Below are positions 23,101 through 30,576 of a stretch of 32,963 nucleotides of DNA, in pieces. The translations under genes were made by a program, and so were the position numbers. The notes beneath the pieces are model-generated. The model made no database searches. It was given only the letters and a program-made list of their open reading frames with translations, and was not told the DNA's origin. Position 1 is the first letter of the stretch. Each line of letters begins with the position of its first letter. The DNA is from Oscillospiraceae bacterium (GTDB lineage: Bacteria > Bacillota > Clostridia > Oscillospirales > Ruminococcaceae). The stretch is from contig JAFSFT010000061.1 in the NCBI GenBank assembly GCA_017435045.1, positions 1-32,963 of the forward strand, written 5' to 3'.

Positions 23101-23642
23101 GCGGCTTTATGGCCTCCATCGGTTATGATTTGTATGTAAAACTGCTCAATCAGGCAATTGCTGTGGAGAAAGGCGAGGAGATAAAGACCGAAAAATCCGA
23201 CTGTCTTATTGATATTACTGTGGATGCCTTTATCCCCGAAAAATATATCCCTTACACACAGAACAGAATAGAAAGCTATAAGCGTATTGCAAGCCTTGAA
23301 AACGAGGAGGATGTATCTGACCTGCTGGATGAACTTATCGACCGTTACGGCGATGTGCCTGAAAGTGTTATGGGACTTATTGACATATCCCTGCTGCGTG
23401 TTATGGCGGCATCTGTGGGTATCCACGAGGTTGTGCAGCGCAAGGACAATCTTATGTTCTACTCAAAGGATTTTGCAAAGATAGATGTGGGGTATGTGTT
23501 GCAGCACACAAAGCACAAAGTAGCCATAAATCAGGTCAACAAGCCATACATTTCCGCACAGATAAAAAACGGCGAAAGTCCGTTGGAGGTTATGAAAGAG
23601 ATGCTGCAGCTGTTCAAGGCTTCTGCACAGCAGAAACAGTAA
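20181..23642 (+). CDS. mfd: Transcription-repair coupling factor Mfd
   Basis: A 1153-residue Mfd of full length. The N-terminal UvrB-homology region runs to about residue 340, with the family FPSRDLTL and SRRTEQI-like segments. The RNA-polymerase-interacting domain is around 470-560 (DYVVHQNYGIGIYDGI). The RecG-like ATPase motor has Walker A GDVGVGKTEVALRAAF (638 on), IIDEEQRFGV (DEEQ 739-742), TLSATPIPRTLSMAL and RGRVGRSTRKAYAYF. The C-terminal TRCF domain includes GFMASIGYDLYVKLL. It removes stalled RNA polymerase and recruits UvrA. The start is the ATG at 20181 with GGAG upstream, not the TTG at 20151. Downstream is a hairpin TGTGAAAAT/ATTTTTCACA (23669-23691) without a T run. Confidence 0.98.
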   Translation: MLLKELTRTTEFIKLTNEIKAYKSPVALFGLSQTARAAFIAAIQQVTDRQVLVLTKDEKSANRINDDIAFFGEKSQVFPSRDLTLRSLEGFSREFEYRRIKTMGYLVSKRCNIVVSAMEAALMYTMPKEKFLENTLTVKTTSVISPKDLVQKLINAGYIRRDMVEGPGQFAQRGDIVDLYTPDMPLPVRIEFWGDEIDRINTFELETQRRTEQIKKVHISPVKEVLFTTPAQALAAIEGYRKKVGSKNLAQFDAAAEKDINTLKNDMMPQAMDKYISMCYEKQSTLFDFLDNPIIFIDDFSAARESYEQTLWHNGQDIETLLADGVLAKGMTDFYAPYSYIIEQAKTVPTVVAEDFVRSISDVSLSNIVNFTCHNLPSWAGEYKVLAEDVAELLRQNYKIVVLAGTKKSAQSLARDLEGFGYSAFYMEKDALLSPGTIGVAAGHTQQGFDLPQHKLCLITGRKLDVGKQNYKRQKAKDALTSIDEISKGDYVVHQNYGIGIYDGIHNVSMQGVTKDYLKINFQGKDSLFVPVTQLDLISRYTYAQSDEKVSLSKLGGESWKKTKAKVKKATQEMAAELIRLYAEREKAKGYPFDEDTEWQKDFEARFIYDETDDQLRAISEIKKDMESRYPMERLLCGDVGVGKTEVALRAAFKAVMSNKQVAILVPTTVLAWQHYNTLIQRMESFPINIQLLSRFRTAKQREQTIKDINSGVANIVVGTHALIQNKVKFKDLGLVIIDEEQRFGVAHKEKLVEGFKGVDVLTLSATPIPRTLSMALNGIRDMSTIEKPPFDRIPIETYVCEYDEKMVSFALNREINRGGQCYYLYNRVETIDNCALRVQKMCPNARIAVAHGQMDEASLSRVWQQLINGEIDILVCTTIIETGIDVPNCNTLIIEDSDRMGLSQLYQIRGRVGRSTRKAYAYFTFKRNKVLNEIAVKRLNAIREFTNFGSGFKIAMRDLQIRGAGSILGKTQSGFMASIGYDLYVKLLNQAIAVEKGEEIKTEKSDCLIDITVDAFIPEKYIPYTQNRIESYKRIASLENEEDVSDLLDELIDRYGDVPESVMGLIDISLLRVMAASVGIHEVVQRKDNLMFYSKDFAKIDVGYVLQHTKHKVAINQVNKPYISAQIKNGESPLEVMKEMLQLFKASAQQKQ

Positions 23643-23726
23643 AAACAGGTATATGTGGCAAAAAACTGTGAAAATCAGGCATTTTTCACATTTAAATGCG
23701 GATATAAATTAACTTTATATATTGCC

Positions 23727-23749
23727 TTTACCGCACAGTTTGTGGTAAA
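23727..23749 (+). promoter_or_regulatory. Inverted repeat before the lipoprotein gene
   Basis: TTTACCGCACA-GTT-TGTGGTAAA is a near-perfect inverted repeat with one unpaired G. TTTACC could act as a -35 with TTATAT (23751-23756) at 18 bases. It may be an operator over a promoter; evidence is limited to the symmetry. Confidence 0.35.
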
Positions 23750-23796
23750 CTTATATAGTTGTTTTAAGAACTTAAAATTATTTAGGGGGTAAAACC

Positions 23797-24849
23797 GTGA
23801 TTATTAAAAGAATTGCAGCAGTTGTTCTTACAATTGCTATGGCTGCAGTAAGCCTTACAGGCTGCAGCAAAACTTACGAAAAAGTTGTTACAATCGACGG
23901 CGTTGATGTAGCACCAAATATGTATCTCTATGCACAGTATATGGCATATCTTGATGCAGAATCCCGCATCACAGACAGCAGCACAGATGTTCTCTCTGCA
24001 ACAATAGAAGAAACACCTGCAAAGGAATGGATTCATGCAAAAACTATTGAAAATCTCAAAAAGTTTGTATGGGTGGAAAAAACAGCACAGGAACAGAATG
24101 CTGAACTTGCAGCTGAAGATATGGAATATATCGACTACCAGAGCGAATACTACTGGCCAATGGCTGAAAGCATTATGAAGGCTAATGGTATCGGTGAAGA
24201 AACATACAAGAAATTTATTACAAACGAATATCTTTCTGAATATGTTGTGTTCCAGAACATCTACGGCAAAGATGGCGAAAAAGAACCATCTGACGATGCA
24301 GTTGTAGAATACATGGACGGCAAATATGCAAGAATCAAAGGCTTTGAACTTTCCAAAGTGGTAGACGGCACAGAAGATTTTGTTGACGCACAGGGCCTTG
24401 CAGATATCACAGCTATTGCAGCAGAAGCTGTATACAAACTCAACAACGGTGCAGAACTTGACACAGTTGTGGCAGATTCTCTCAACGCAGCAGCAGAAAT
24501 CAACGGCGACAAAACAGAATACACAGCCGAAGGTGCAGCAAAATACACAATCGAAAGATACCTTACAAAAGAAAATGTTACTTCCTACGAAGAAGTGCTT
24601 ACAGCAAACGCATTTACAATTGATGTTGACGGCGAATGGGTATTTGACGATGTAGAAAAAGAAATCGTTGTTTATCAGAGAATTAAAAACCTCAAAGACC
24701 AGACAGAAATCGACTACTACAAGCTTTCTCTCACACACGAAATGTGTGCAGATGATTACAAAGCACACATCGAAGAAGCAACAGCAGCATACGAAGTTGT
24801 TGAAGATGCAGCAGCAGTTGGTTACTACTCTGTAGAAAAAATCAAATAA
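23797..24849 (+). CDS. SurA/PrsA-like lipoprotein
   Basis: A 350-residue secreted lipoprotein starting at GTG (GGGGG site upstream). The signal peptide IIKRIAAVVLTIAMAAVSLTGC gives a lipobox LTGC with Cys23 as the lipidated residue. The mature protein is acidic and helical, with alternating segments that resemble the N-terminal chaperone region of SurA/PrsA foldases (ENLKKFVWVEKTAQEQN and ITNEYLSEYVVFQNI types). I see no clear parvulin PPIase catalytic core. In Clostridia a PrsA/SurA-like gene often follows mfd, which supports the assignment. It is expected on the outer face of the membrane, assisting folding of exported proteins. Codon use is strongly biased, implying high expression. Strong terminator after the gene. 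Confidence 0.75.
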   Translation: MIIKRIAAVVLTIAMAAVSLTGCSKTYEKVVTIDGVDVAPNMYLYAQYMAYLDAESRITDSSTDVLSATIEETPAKEWIHAKTIENLKKFVWVEKTAQEQNAELAAEDMEYIDYQSEYYWPMAESIMKANGIGEETYKKFITNEYLSEYVVFQNIYGKDGEKEPSDDAVVEYMDGKYARIKGFELSKVVDGTEDFVDAQGLADITAIAAEAVYKLNNGAELDTVVADSLNAAAEINGDKTEYTAEGAAKYTIERYLTKENVTSYEEVLTANAFTIDVDGEWVFDDVEKEIVVYQRIKNLKDQTEIDYYKLSLTHEMCADDYKAHIEEATAAYEVVEDAAAVGYYSVEKIK

Positions 24850-24865
24850 TTATGCAAGAAACAGC

Positions 24866-24900
24866 GGCAGACCACATTTATATGGTCTGCCTTTTGTTTT
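24866..24900 (+). terminator. Terminator of the lipoprotein gene
   Basis: GGCAGACCA / TGGTCTGCC, a 9-bp stem with an 8-base loop, followed by TTTTGTTTTTA. Confidence 0.88.
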
Positions 24901-25008
24901 TATAAAACACAGTGTAATCTTGTCACTTTAAAAAAATTACATTATATGGTACATTTTTTACAGATAAAACTGTATAATATAGAATATCCTTTGCGGAGGT
25001 TTGACAGT

Positions 25009-25878
25009 ATGAAAAATATTTATGATATAATCGTTGTGGGCATGGGGCCTGCAGGGGTTTCGGCTGCCTTATATGCTCACCGTGCAGGTGCTGATGTGCT
25101 GGTTATCGGCGGCGAAAGCAATGCACTGTCCAAAGCAGAAAAAATTGATAACTATTATGGTGTAAAAAAGGGTACAACAGGCTCTGAACTGTTCAGTATG
25201 GGTGTACAGCAGCTGGCAGACAGCAATATAGACACGGAAAAAGGTCAGGTTGTATCTGTGGAATGGATGGGCGGTTTTGCGGTTAAAACTGTGGAAAACA
25301 GCTATATGGCAAAAAGTGTTATCCTTGCCACAGGAACTTCCCGCAGAACACCGGATATAAAGGGCCTCAGGGAATTTGAGGGCCGTGGTGTAAGCTGGTG
25401 TGCAGTGTGCGACGGATTTTTCTACCGCGGCAAAACTGTTGCAGTGCTGGGAGAAGGTGAATATGCTGCCGAGGAGGCATCATACCTTAAAAACCTTGCG
25501 GCAAAGGTATACATTCTTACAAACGGCAGTCAGCCTGCAAAAATAATCGAAGGTGTTGAATACATTGACAAAAAAATTGAGAAAATAAAAGGCGAAGTCA
25601 CCGTTGATTCAGTGCAGTTTACAGACGGCAGCAGCATAGAAACCGAAGGGCTTTTTGTGGCAATAGGTATTGCAGGTGCTGGAGATTTTGCACGCAAGCT
25701 GGGGGCGGAACTTAACGGAAACACCATCGTGACAGACGAAAAATACAGAACAAATATCCCCGGCCTTTTTGCTGCGGGGGACAACACAGGAGGTATGCTG
25801 CAGATTGCAAAGGCAGTGTACGAGGGTGCTGTGGCAGGCAGCGAAGGGGCAAAATTTGTGCGGAGTATGAAAGGATAG
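25009..25878 (+). CDS. Thioredoxin reductase-like flavoprotein with degenerate NADPH site
   Basis: A 289-residue low-molecular-weight TrxR-type protein, slightly short (usual 305-320). It has the FAD loop GMGPAGVSAALYA (11-23), the redox-active pair CAVC (Cys131, Cys134) in SWCAVCDGFF and the C-terminal FAD motif AAGDNTGG. In the pyridine-nucleotide domain the usual GGGxSAxEEA becomes GEGEYAAEEA (148-157), and the HRRxxxR 2'-phosphate motif is replaced by TNGSQ (171-175). It may therefore use another electron donor, as in the ferredoxin-dependent clostridial flavin thioredoxin reductases, or NADH. The ATG at 25009 has GGAGG; the upstream frame has none. DUF1653 begins four bases after its stop. 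Confidence 0.85.
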   Translation: MKNIYDIIVVGMGPAGVSAALYAHRAGADVLVIGGESNALSKAEKIDNYYGVKKGTTGSELFSMGVQQLADSNIDTEKGQVVSVEWMGGFAVKTVENSYMAKSVILATGTSRRTPDIKGLREFEGRGVSWCAVCDGFFYRGKTVAVLGEGEYAAEEASYLKNLAAKVYILTNGSQPAKIIEGVEYIDKKIEKIKGEVTVDSVQFTDGSSIETEGLFVAIGIAGAGDFARKLGAELNGNTIVTDEKYRTNIPGLFAAGDNTGGMLQIAKAVYEGAVAGSEGAKFVRSMKG

Positions 25879-25882
25879 AAAA

Positions 25883-26092
25883 ATGAGTATAGAACCGGGC
25901 AGATACAGACATTTCAAAGGCAACGAATACGAGGTTTTGTATGTGGCAAAGCATTCCGAAACACTGGAGGAAATGGTGGTTTACCGTGCTTTATATGGTG
26001 AACACGGTGTGTGGGTACGCCCTGCCAATATGTGGGACGAAACCATAACCCGTGACGGCAAAACCTTTAAACGCTTTGAAAAGATTGACTGA
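25883..26092 (+). CDS. DUF1653-family protein
   Basis: A 69-residue protein with the DUF1653 pattern: PGRYRHFKGNEYEVLYVAKH, EEMVVYRALYGEHGVWVRP and a C-terminal FKRFEKI. This small beta-rich domain is widespread and its function is not known to me. It follows the TrxR-like gene by four bases with GAAAGGA as ribosome site, so the two are co-transcribed. That linkage suggests, but does not show, a shared redox-related role. It ends before a strong bidirectional terminator. Confidence 0.9.
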   Translation: MSIEPGRYRHFKGNEYEVLYVAKHSETLEEMVVYRALYGEHGVWVRPANMWDETITRDGKTFKRFEKID

Positions 26093-26116
26093 AAACAGCA
26101 CTATAATAAAAACAGA

Positions 26117-26160
26117 AATACCGTCACAGACATTTTATAATGTCTGTGACGGTATTCTTT
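26117..26160. terminator. Bidirectional terminator between DUF1653 and the adhesin gene
   Basis: A perfect 18-bp stem (AATACCGTCACAGACATT / AATGTCTGTGACGGTATT) with a TTAT loop, lying between convergent genes. Confidence 0.93.
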
Positions 26161-26187
26161 GTCATGCTTTTAAGGAGAAGAGAAAGC

Positions 26188-29100
26188 TTACTGGTTTGTT
26201 CTGCGTTTTCTTATTATGATAGCCACTGCAGCTATAGCAGATATAACCGCAAGGGCACCAAACATACCTGCAGAAGATAAATCACCTGTATCAGGTACAT
26301 ATCCGTAACGGTGGTTGCTGAATATCACGTCGCCTTTTGTAACCTCTGTATCGCCACGGTAGTAGGTTACGTCGATTTTAAACGGGTCGGTGGTGTCTGT
26401 ATCAGCAGAGACAACTACCTTTACAGTGTAAACATCATCGTCATACTTCATACCCGGGATTGAACCCTTGGATTCGTGTATTGTATATGTGTATGTGCCG
26501 GATTTGTCAAAATACAGTTTATCAAAGGATACGCCGTAGCCGTTATTTTTTGCACGGTCTATAACCACCTTTTTACCGCCTGTTGTCTCGGTAAGAACAA
26601 ATGTAAAAACATCATCCTTGCCAGGCTTAAGGTAGTTCAGCTTTTTAACAGCACCAAGCCTGATGCTGGCTTTTTCACGTGTGCCGTTTTCAAATTCCAC
26701 AGTTGCTGCAGCTTCGCTGCCAAAGGTATACTCAACACTCTGTACAGCACTGCCGTTGTCATAGCGTGCACTTACGCTGTATTCGGAGAATGGTGCGGCA
26801 TAACCCTGTCTCATCAGTTTTGCCTCTGCCTTGTAGCTGTCTGTGCCGGCAGGAGCGGTTACAGTAACTGTAAACAGATATTTCACAGGGTCATAAACCC
26901 ACTGTTCGTTGGCTTCTTTTTCGGCAGGCAGGGTAGCTTCGTAAAGCAGGTATTCGTATGTGCCTGTCTTGTCAAACTGTCGGGTTTCAAAGGCAGGGAA
27001 TATTACGTTGCCGTCTGCATCATTTTTGCAGGTGTATATTTCAGCACTGTCATTGAGATTTACAAGGATAAAGCTGAATTCCTTGCTGCCAGGTGCTGCA
27101 CCGTCAAATGTTTTCTGCACCTTGAGTGGTACTGTAACGGCAAGTCTGGTTTTGTTTTCAAAGGTAAGTTCTGTGTTTGAGAAACTGTCTGCAAAATCTG
27201 CAGCTTCAGCAACAACAACTGTGCGGTCGCTGCCTTTTTTCTTTACAATCTTTGTTTTTGCAGTGTATTTTTCAGCGTCAGCGTCAGGTTTTGCAACAGT
27301 TACAGTTACTTCGTAAATGGAAGTATCATAGCTGATATCGTCACTTCCGGACACTTCGGAAATATAGTATTTGTATGTGCCGCTCTGGCTGAATGCAAGG
27401 TTTGCAAACTGCACTTTGCCGGTTGTGCCGTCGCTGGTTACCTTTTCAATCTCTGTGCCATTTTCGTCTTTAAGCACAAAGCTGAATTCCTTGCCGCCCG
27501 GTGCTGTGCCGTCAAGGGTTTTGAGAACGGACAGAGGAACTTCCACCGGTGTTCTGCTGCGGTTGTTTACGGTGAGTGCGTCGTCTGCAACACCTGCAAG
27601 GTCGTCAACGTATGTCACTGCAGCAGAGTATGCTGTCATATCGCTGTTGAAAGAAACTGTAACTTTTACAGTCTTGTCTGCGGTGTCATAGATAAGTTCT
27701 TCGTGGTTATCATCAGCATCTCTGAGCTCGGCAATTTTAAAGATGTACTCTTTGGCATTGCCTGTAGCTGTGTTAAGGTCGCCGATAGCCTCTGTAACAA
27801 TTCCGTCTGCGGATACTGCACCGCTGTAACCGAATTTAAGGCTGAATGAAGCTTTGCCGTCTGCAGAAGTTTCAACAGTGATATCGTTGCCCGCACTGTC
27901 TTTAAGCGGATTGCCAAGTTCATCTTTGATTGCAAATTTAAATGTTCTGCCGTCGAGATTGCCTGCTGCGGCATCTGCATCTATAAGCTTCTGTATATTG
28001 ACAGATATCTCAATATCGTCAAGAGGCTTGTTTATTACACTGTATGCAGAAAGGTCAAGGGCTGTAGTGCTGTATGCACCGGAAGCTGCATCGTAAGCAT
28101 AAACCTTTGTTTCATTGTAGCTTACAACAACCTTCCAGCTGTCGTTTGTACGCTTGTAACCTGCGGGGGCTGTCTTTTCGGACAGGATGTATTCGTGACC
28201 TGATGGAAGATTTTCAAATTTAACCTTTCCGTCGGTATCGGAAACAGAGTCAGGCACGGTAAATGCAGGTGTGCCTCCGCCTGCTTTGCACACAGGACAG
28301 TCTGTGCTGTGCACAAGGCTGAACACTGCACCGCCAAGGGCGTTTGGTGTTGCTGCATCATCGGTTTTTGTAAATTCAAAATGTCCCAGATAACCTTCAA
28401 CAGCAGGTATAGGGAATTCTTCTATAGGCTTTTTGTCGTTGTTGAAGTCGTAATAGGTAAAGGTGGTTTTGCCGTTTGTGGGGTTATAAGTGTCAGGTTC
28501 TGCTCCGTTCTGCTCTGTCGGGTCGTTGTCCTCGGAATAACCTGCATTTTCGTTTGTAAGTCTTACACGGTATTTAAGCTCCATGTAGTAGTTTGGACGG
28601 GCAGGATCGTTGTCGGCGTATGTTCCGTCCCATCTCCAGCCGGATTCAACAGGGTCCCATACAATAGTGTTGTTGGAAAAACTTGCCTTGTTTTCGCCAT
28701 ACAGCCCCGGTGTGTGGGCAGACTGCTTGCCGTATTCCAGAACTTCTTCGGTATATGTGTCAACGGCACCCGGAAGTGCGGATTTTGTAAGCTTGCCGTC
28801 GTAAGTATAGAAGCCAAGAAATTCAACGTTCTGCCCCATAGGATCCACAACTTCTGCTTCACGGAACACGTGTCGCTGAACAGTTTCAAGAATTTTGATA
28901 ATGTCATCATATGCGTGTTCAAGTGATTCGCCGCTGTTTGCATCCCAGTATTTTTTCAGTTCAGGGTCGCTAAAAATCGGTCCGCCTGCAAGGCTGGAAA
29001 GCCAGCCTGCGTAGTAGCTGTTGTTAACCTTGCCGGCTTTTTCTATTGTCGGTGTGCCGTCGCCGTACTGCTGGTCAACGATGGAGAAAGCATTTCCGTT

Positions 29101-30132
29101 TGCATCGCTTCGCTTTGTGTCGTATTCTTCAACAGACTGTGCACCTATATCAAGACCTATGCTGAACAGGTTTATGTCGTTGTTGGTATCTTCCAGTATT
29201 TTTTTTGCAACAGCAGCGGCTCTTTTTGCACCTTCGTCACTGTAGTTTGTGCCGTAAAGGCATGGAACGCCCCATCTTGTGTTGTAAAGCAGGCCTTCCT
29301 TGTCGCTCTGGTCAAGTATCCACTGATAGAAAGCCTGTGCATCCTTGCCAAGTTCTTTGTACTTGGGGTGGTCTTCCATATGGGTGCTGTAACCAAGATA
29401 TGTATTGCCACTTTTGCTCTGCAGATATGTGGTAGGAAAACCGTCTGTCAGCAGGATGATATATTTATAATCGGCAGAGGAGCCTTTAAGCATATCGTAT
29501 GCCATTGTAAGGCCGCCCTCTATATTGGTGTATTCAAGACGTTTGTCCGGTTCATCGGTCAGGTTGGCTTTAATGCCCTGATTTTCATCATTGATATTGT
29601 TGCCTGCAATGGCACCGAGAATGTCATTTTTGTTGCTGCCCAGACTTTTAAGTTCTGATACCTTAACAGCGTTTGTAGCAAATGTTACAATACCAACCTG
29701 GTGGTCGCCTTCTTTGGCAGCAAGTGCATTGACAAAGGACACAGCCGCCTCTTTGGCGTCCTTCATACGGGAATTGGCATAACCTGTATGGCCGCCGTTA
29801 TGGTCATCTGCCATTGTTCCCGAGTTGTCTATTACCAGCACAACAGCACCTGTATGGGTGTGGGAGTGCGGCGGAGATGTAAGTCTCAGTGTAATGTCAA
29901 AATAGTTTTCAATCGGGTTGCCGGCTGTGTCTTTAAGCGGTTCTATGGTTTTGCTGATTTTAATATCGGGATAATCAGCAACGGATTTTTCGCCACCGTT
30001 GTCCTCCACCTGCCAGGTTGCTTTATCGGCAGGGTCGGCAGTAACAGCAGCGGCAGATGCCGCCAATGTACCAAAGGGCAAAACGCTTAAAAGCATTGCC
30101 AGTACTATGATTGTTGATAGTATTTTCTTCAT
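26188..30132 (-). CDS. Sortase-anchored VWA / pilin-like adhesin (VPDTG)
   Basis: A 1314-residue surface protein. Residues 1-30 are a signal peptide. A VWA domain (about 93-425) has the MIDAS DNSGT (102-106) and TDG (229-231). A Cna-B/SpaA domain (about 583-701) contains an unusual CPVC (612-615). Four FctA/Spy0128-like isopeptide-linker domains follow (about 704-857, 864-993, 1000-1148, 1155-1273). Candidate isopeptide Lys/Asn pairs with a helper Glu are K871/E926/N993, K1007/E1065/N1149 and K1164/E1220/N1273. The C-terminus is VPDTG (1279-1283), a membrane span and an RKRR tail, a sortase signal with Val in place of Leu. It has pilus tip/adhesin architecture. No sortase or backbone pilin lies in the window. 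The start has AAGGAGAAGG. It probably binds host or matrix ligands, which is inference. Confidence 0.92.
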   Translation of the reverse strand: MKKILSTIIVLAMLLSVLPFGTLAASAAAVTADPADKATWQVEDNGGEKSVADYPDIKISKTIEPLKDTAGNPIENYFDITLRLTSPPHSHTHTGAVVLVIDNSGTMADDHNGGHTGYANSRMKDAKEAAVSFVNALAAKEGDHQVGIVTFATNAVKVSELKSLGSNKNDILGAIAGNNINDENQGIKANLTDEPDKRLEYTNIEGGLTMAYDMLKGSSADYKYIILLTDGFPTTYLQSKSGNTYLGYSTHMEDHPKYKELGKDAQAFYQWILDQSDKEGLLYNTRWGVPCLYGTNYSDEGAKRAAAVAKKILEDTNNDINLFSIGLDIGAQSVEEYDTKRSDANGNAFSIVDQQYGDGTPTIEKAGKVNNSYYAGWLSSLAGGPIFSDPELKKYWDANSGESLEHAYDDIIKILETVQRHVFREAEVVDPMGQNVEFLGFYTYDGKLTKSALPGAVDTYTEEVLEYGKQSAHTPGLYGENKASFSNNTIVWDPVESGWRWDGTYADNDPARPNYYMELKYRVRLTNENAGYSEDNDPTEQNGAEPDTYNPTNGKTTFTYYDFNNDKKPIEEFPIPAVEGYLGHFEFTKTDDAATPNALGGAVFSLVHSTDCPVCKAGGGTPAFTVPDSVSDTDGKVKFENLPSGHEYILSEKTAPAGYKRTNDSWKVVVSYNETKVYAYDAASGAYSTTALDLSAYSVINKPLDDIEISVNIQKLIDADAAAGNLDGRTFKFAIKDELGNPLKDSAGNDITVETSADGKASFSLKFGYSGAVSADGIVTEAIGDLNTATGNAKEYIFKIAELRDADDNHEELIYDTADKTVKVTVSFNSDMTAYSAAVTYVDDLAGVADDALTVNNRSRTPVEVPLSVLKTLDGTAPGGKEFSFVLKDENGTEIEKVTSDGTTGKVQFANLAFSQSGTYKYYISEVSGSDDISYDTSIYEVTVTVAKPDADAEKYTAKTKIVKKKGSDRTVVVAEAADFADSFSNTELTFENKTRLAVTVPLKVQKTFDGAAPGSKEFSFILVNLNDSAEIYTCKNDADGNVIFPAFETRQFDKTGTYEYLLYEATLPAEKEANEQWVYDPVKYLFTVTVTAPAGTDSYKAEAKLMRQGYAAPFSEYSVSARYDNGSAVQSVEYTFGSEAAATVEFENGTREKASIRLGAVKKLNYLKPGKDDVFTFVLTETTGGKKVVIDRAKNNGYGVSFDKLYFDKSGTYTYTIHESKGSIPGMKYDDDVYTVKVVVSADTDTTDPFKIDVTYYRGDTEVTKGDVIFSNHRYGYVPDTGDLSSAGMFGALAVISAIAAVAIIIRKRRTNQ

Positions 30133-30228
30133 AGGCCTTCTCCTTATTAAAGTAAATATATTTATGTTTTTTATAATTTAAATAAGAATAGAGGGTTAAT
30201 GTGCAAATAAACTTATTTTTGTAAAGAA

Positions 30229-30257
30229 ATTATACTGGAAAGTTGTTCTGATATCAA
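30229..30257 (-). promoter_or_regulatory. Promoter of the adhesin gene
   Basis: On the minus strand, TTGATA (30257-30252), a 17-base spacer and TATAAT (30234-30229). This implies an untranslated leader of about 90 bases. The 30258-30500 part of the intergenic region is AT-rich with no gene that I can support; an isolated AAGGAGG at about 30392 has no following start codon. Confidence 0.78.
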
Positions 30258-30501
30258 TGGATTTTGTGTGAATTTTTATTGGAGTAAAGTAAAAATTTTC
30301 AAATAAAAATCGTCATATTGCACAAAAAAAACGATAATTTATCTAACTTACCGTTTTGGTGGGTATATGTGTGGTTTATCGGATATTTCAAGGAGGCAGA
30401 ACATAGGAAAATCAGGATATTTTTTTGCATAGGCAGAAAACGAATTTTACAATCATATAAAAGTTATGCAATTTAATCATAATATATGTGCTATATAAAT
30501 A

Positions 30502-30530
30502 TTGACTATGTTATCTTAAAATTATATAAT
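30502..30530 (+). promoter_or_regulatory. Promoter of asnS
   Basis: TTGACT (30502-30507), a 17-base spacer and TATAAT (30525-30530), 46 bases before the asnS start. The short leader leaves no room for a T-box. Confidence 0.85.
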
Positions 30531-30576
30531 ATAAGTTAAAGTTTTTATAACATTTCAGTAAGAGGAAAGATATATT

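Noticed and set aside
23782-24768. 328-codon minus-strand frame opposite the lipoprotein gene
   Set aside because: A Cys/Phe-rich antisense shadow of a codon-biased gene; the plus strand has a signal peptide and lipobox.
30133-30576. A hidden small gene or T-box between the adhesin and asnS
   Set aside because: The two promoters explain the region; the isolated AAGGAGG near 30392 is not followed by a usable start, and the asnS leader is too short for a T-box.
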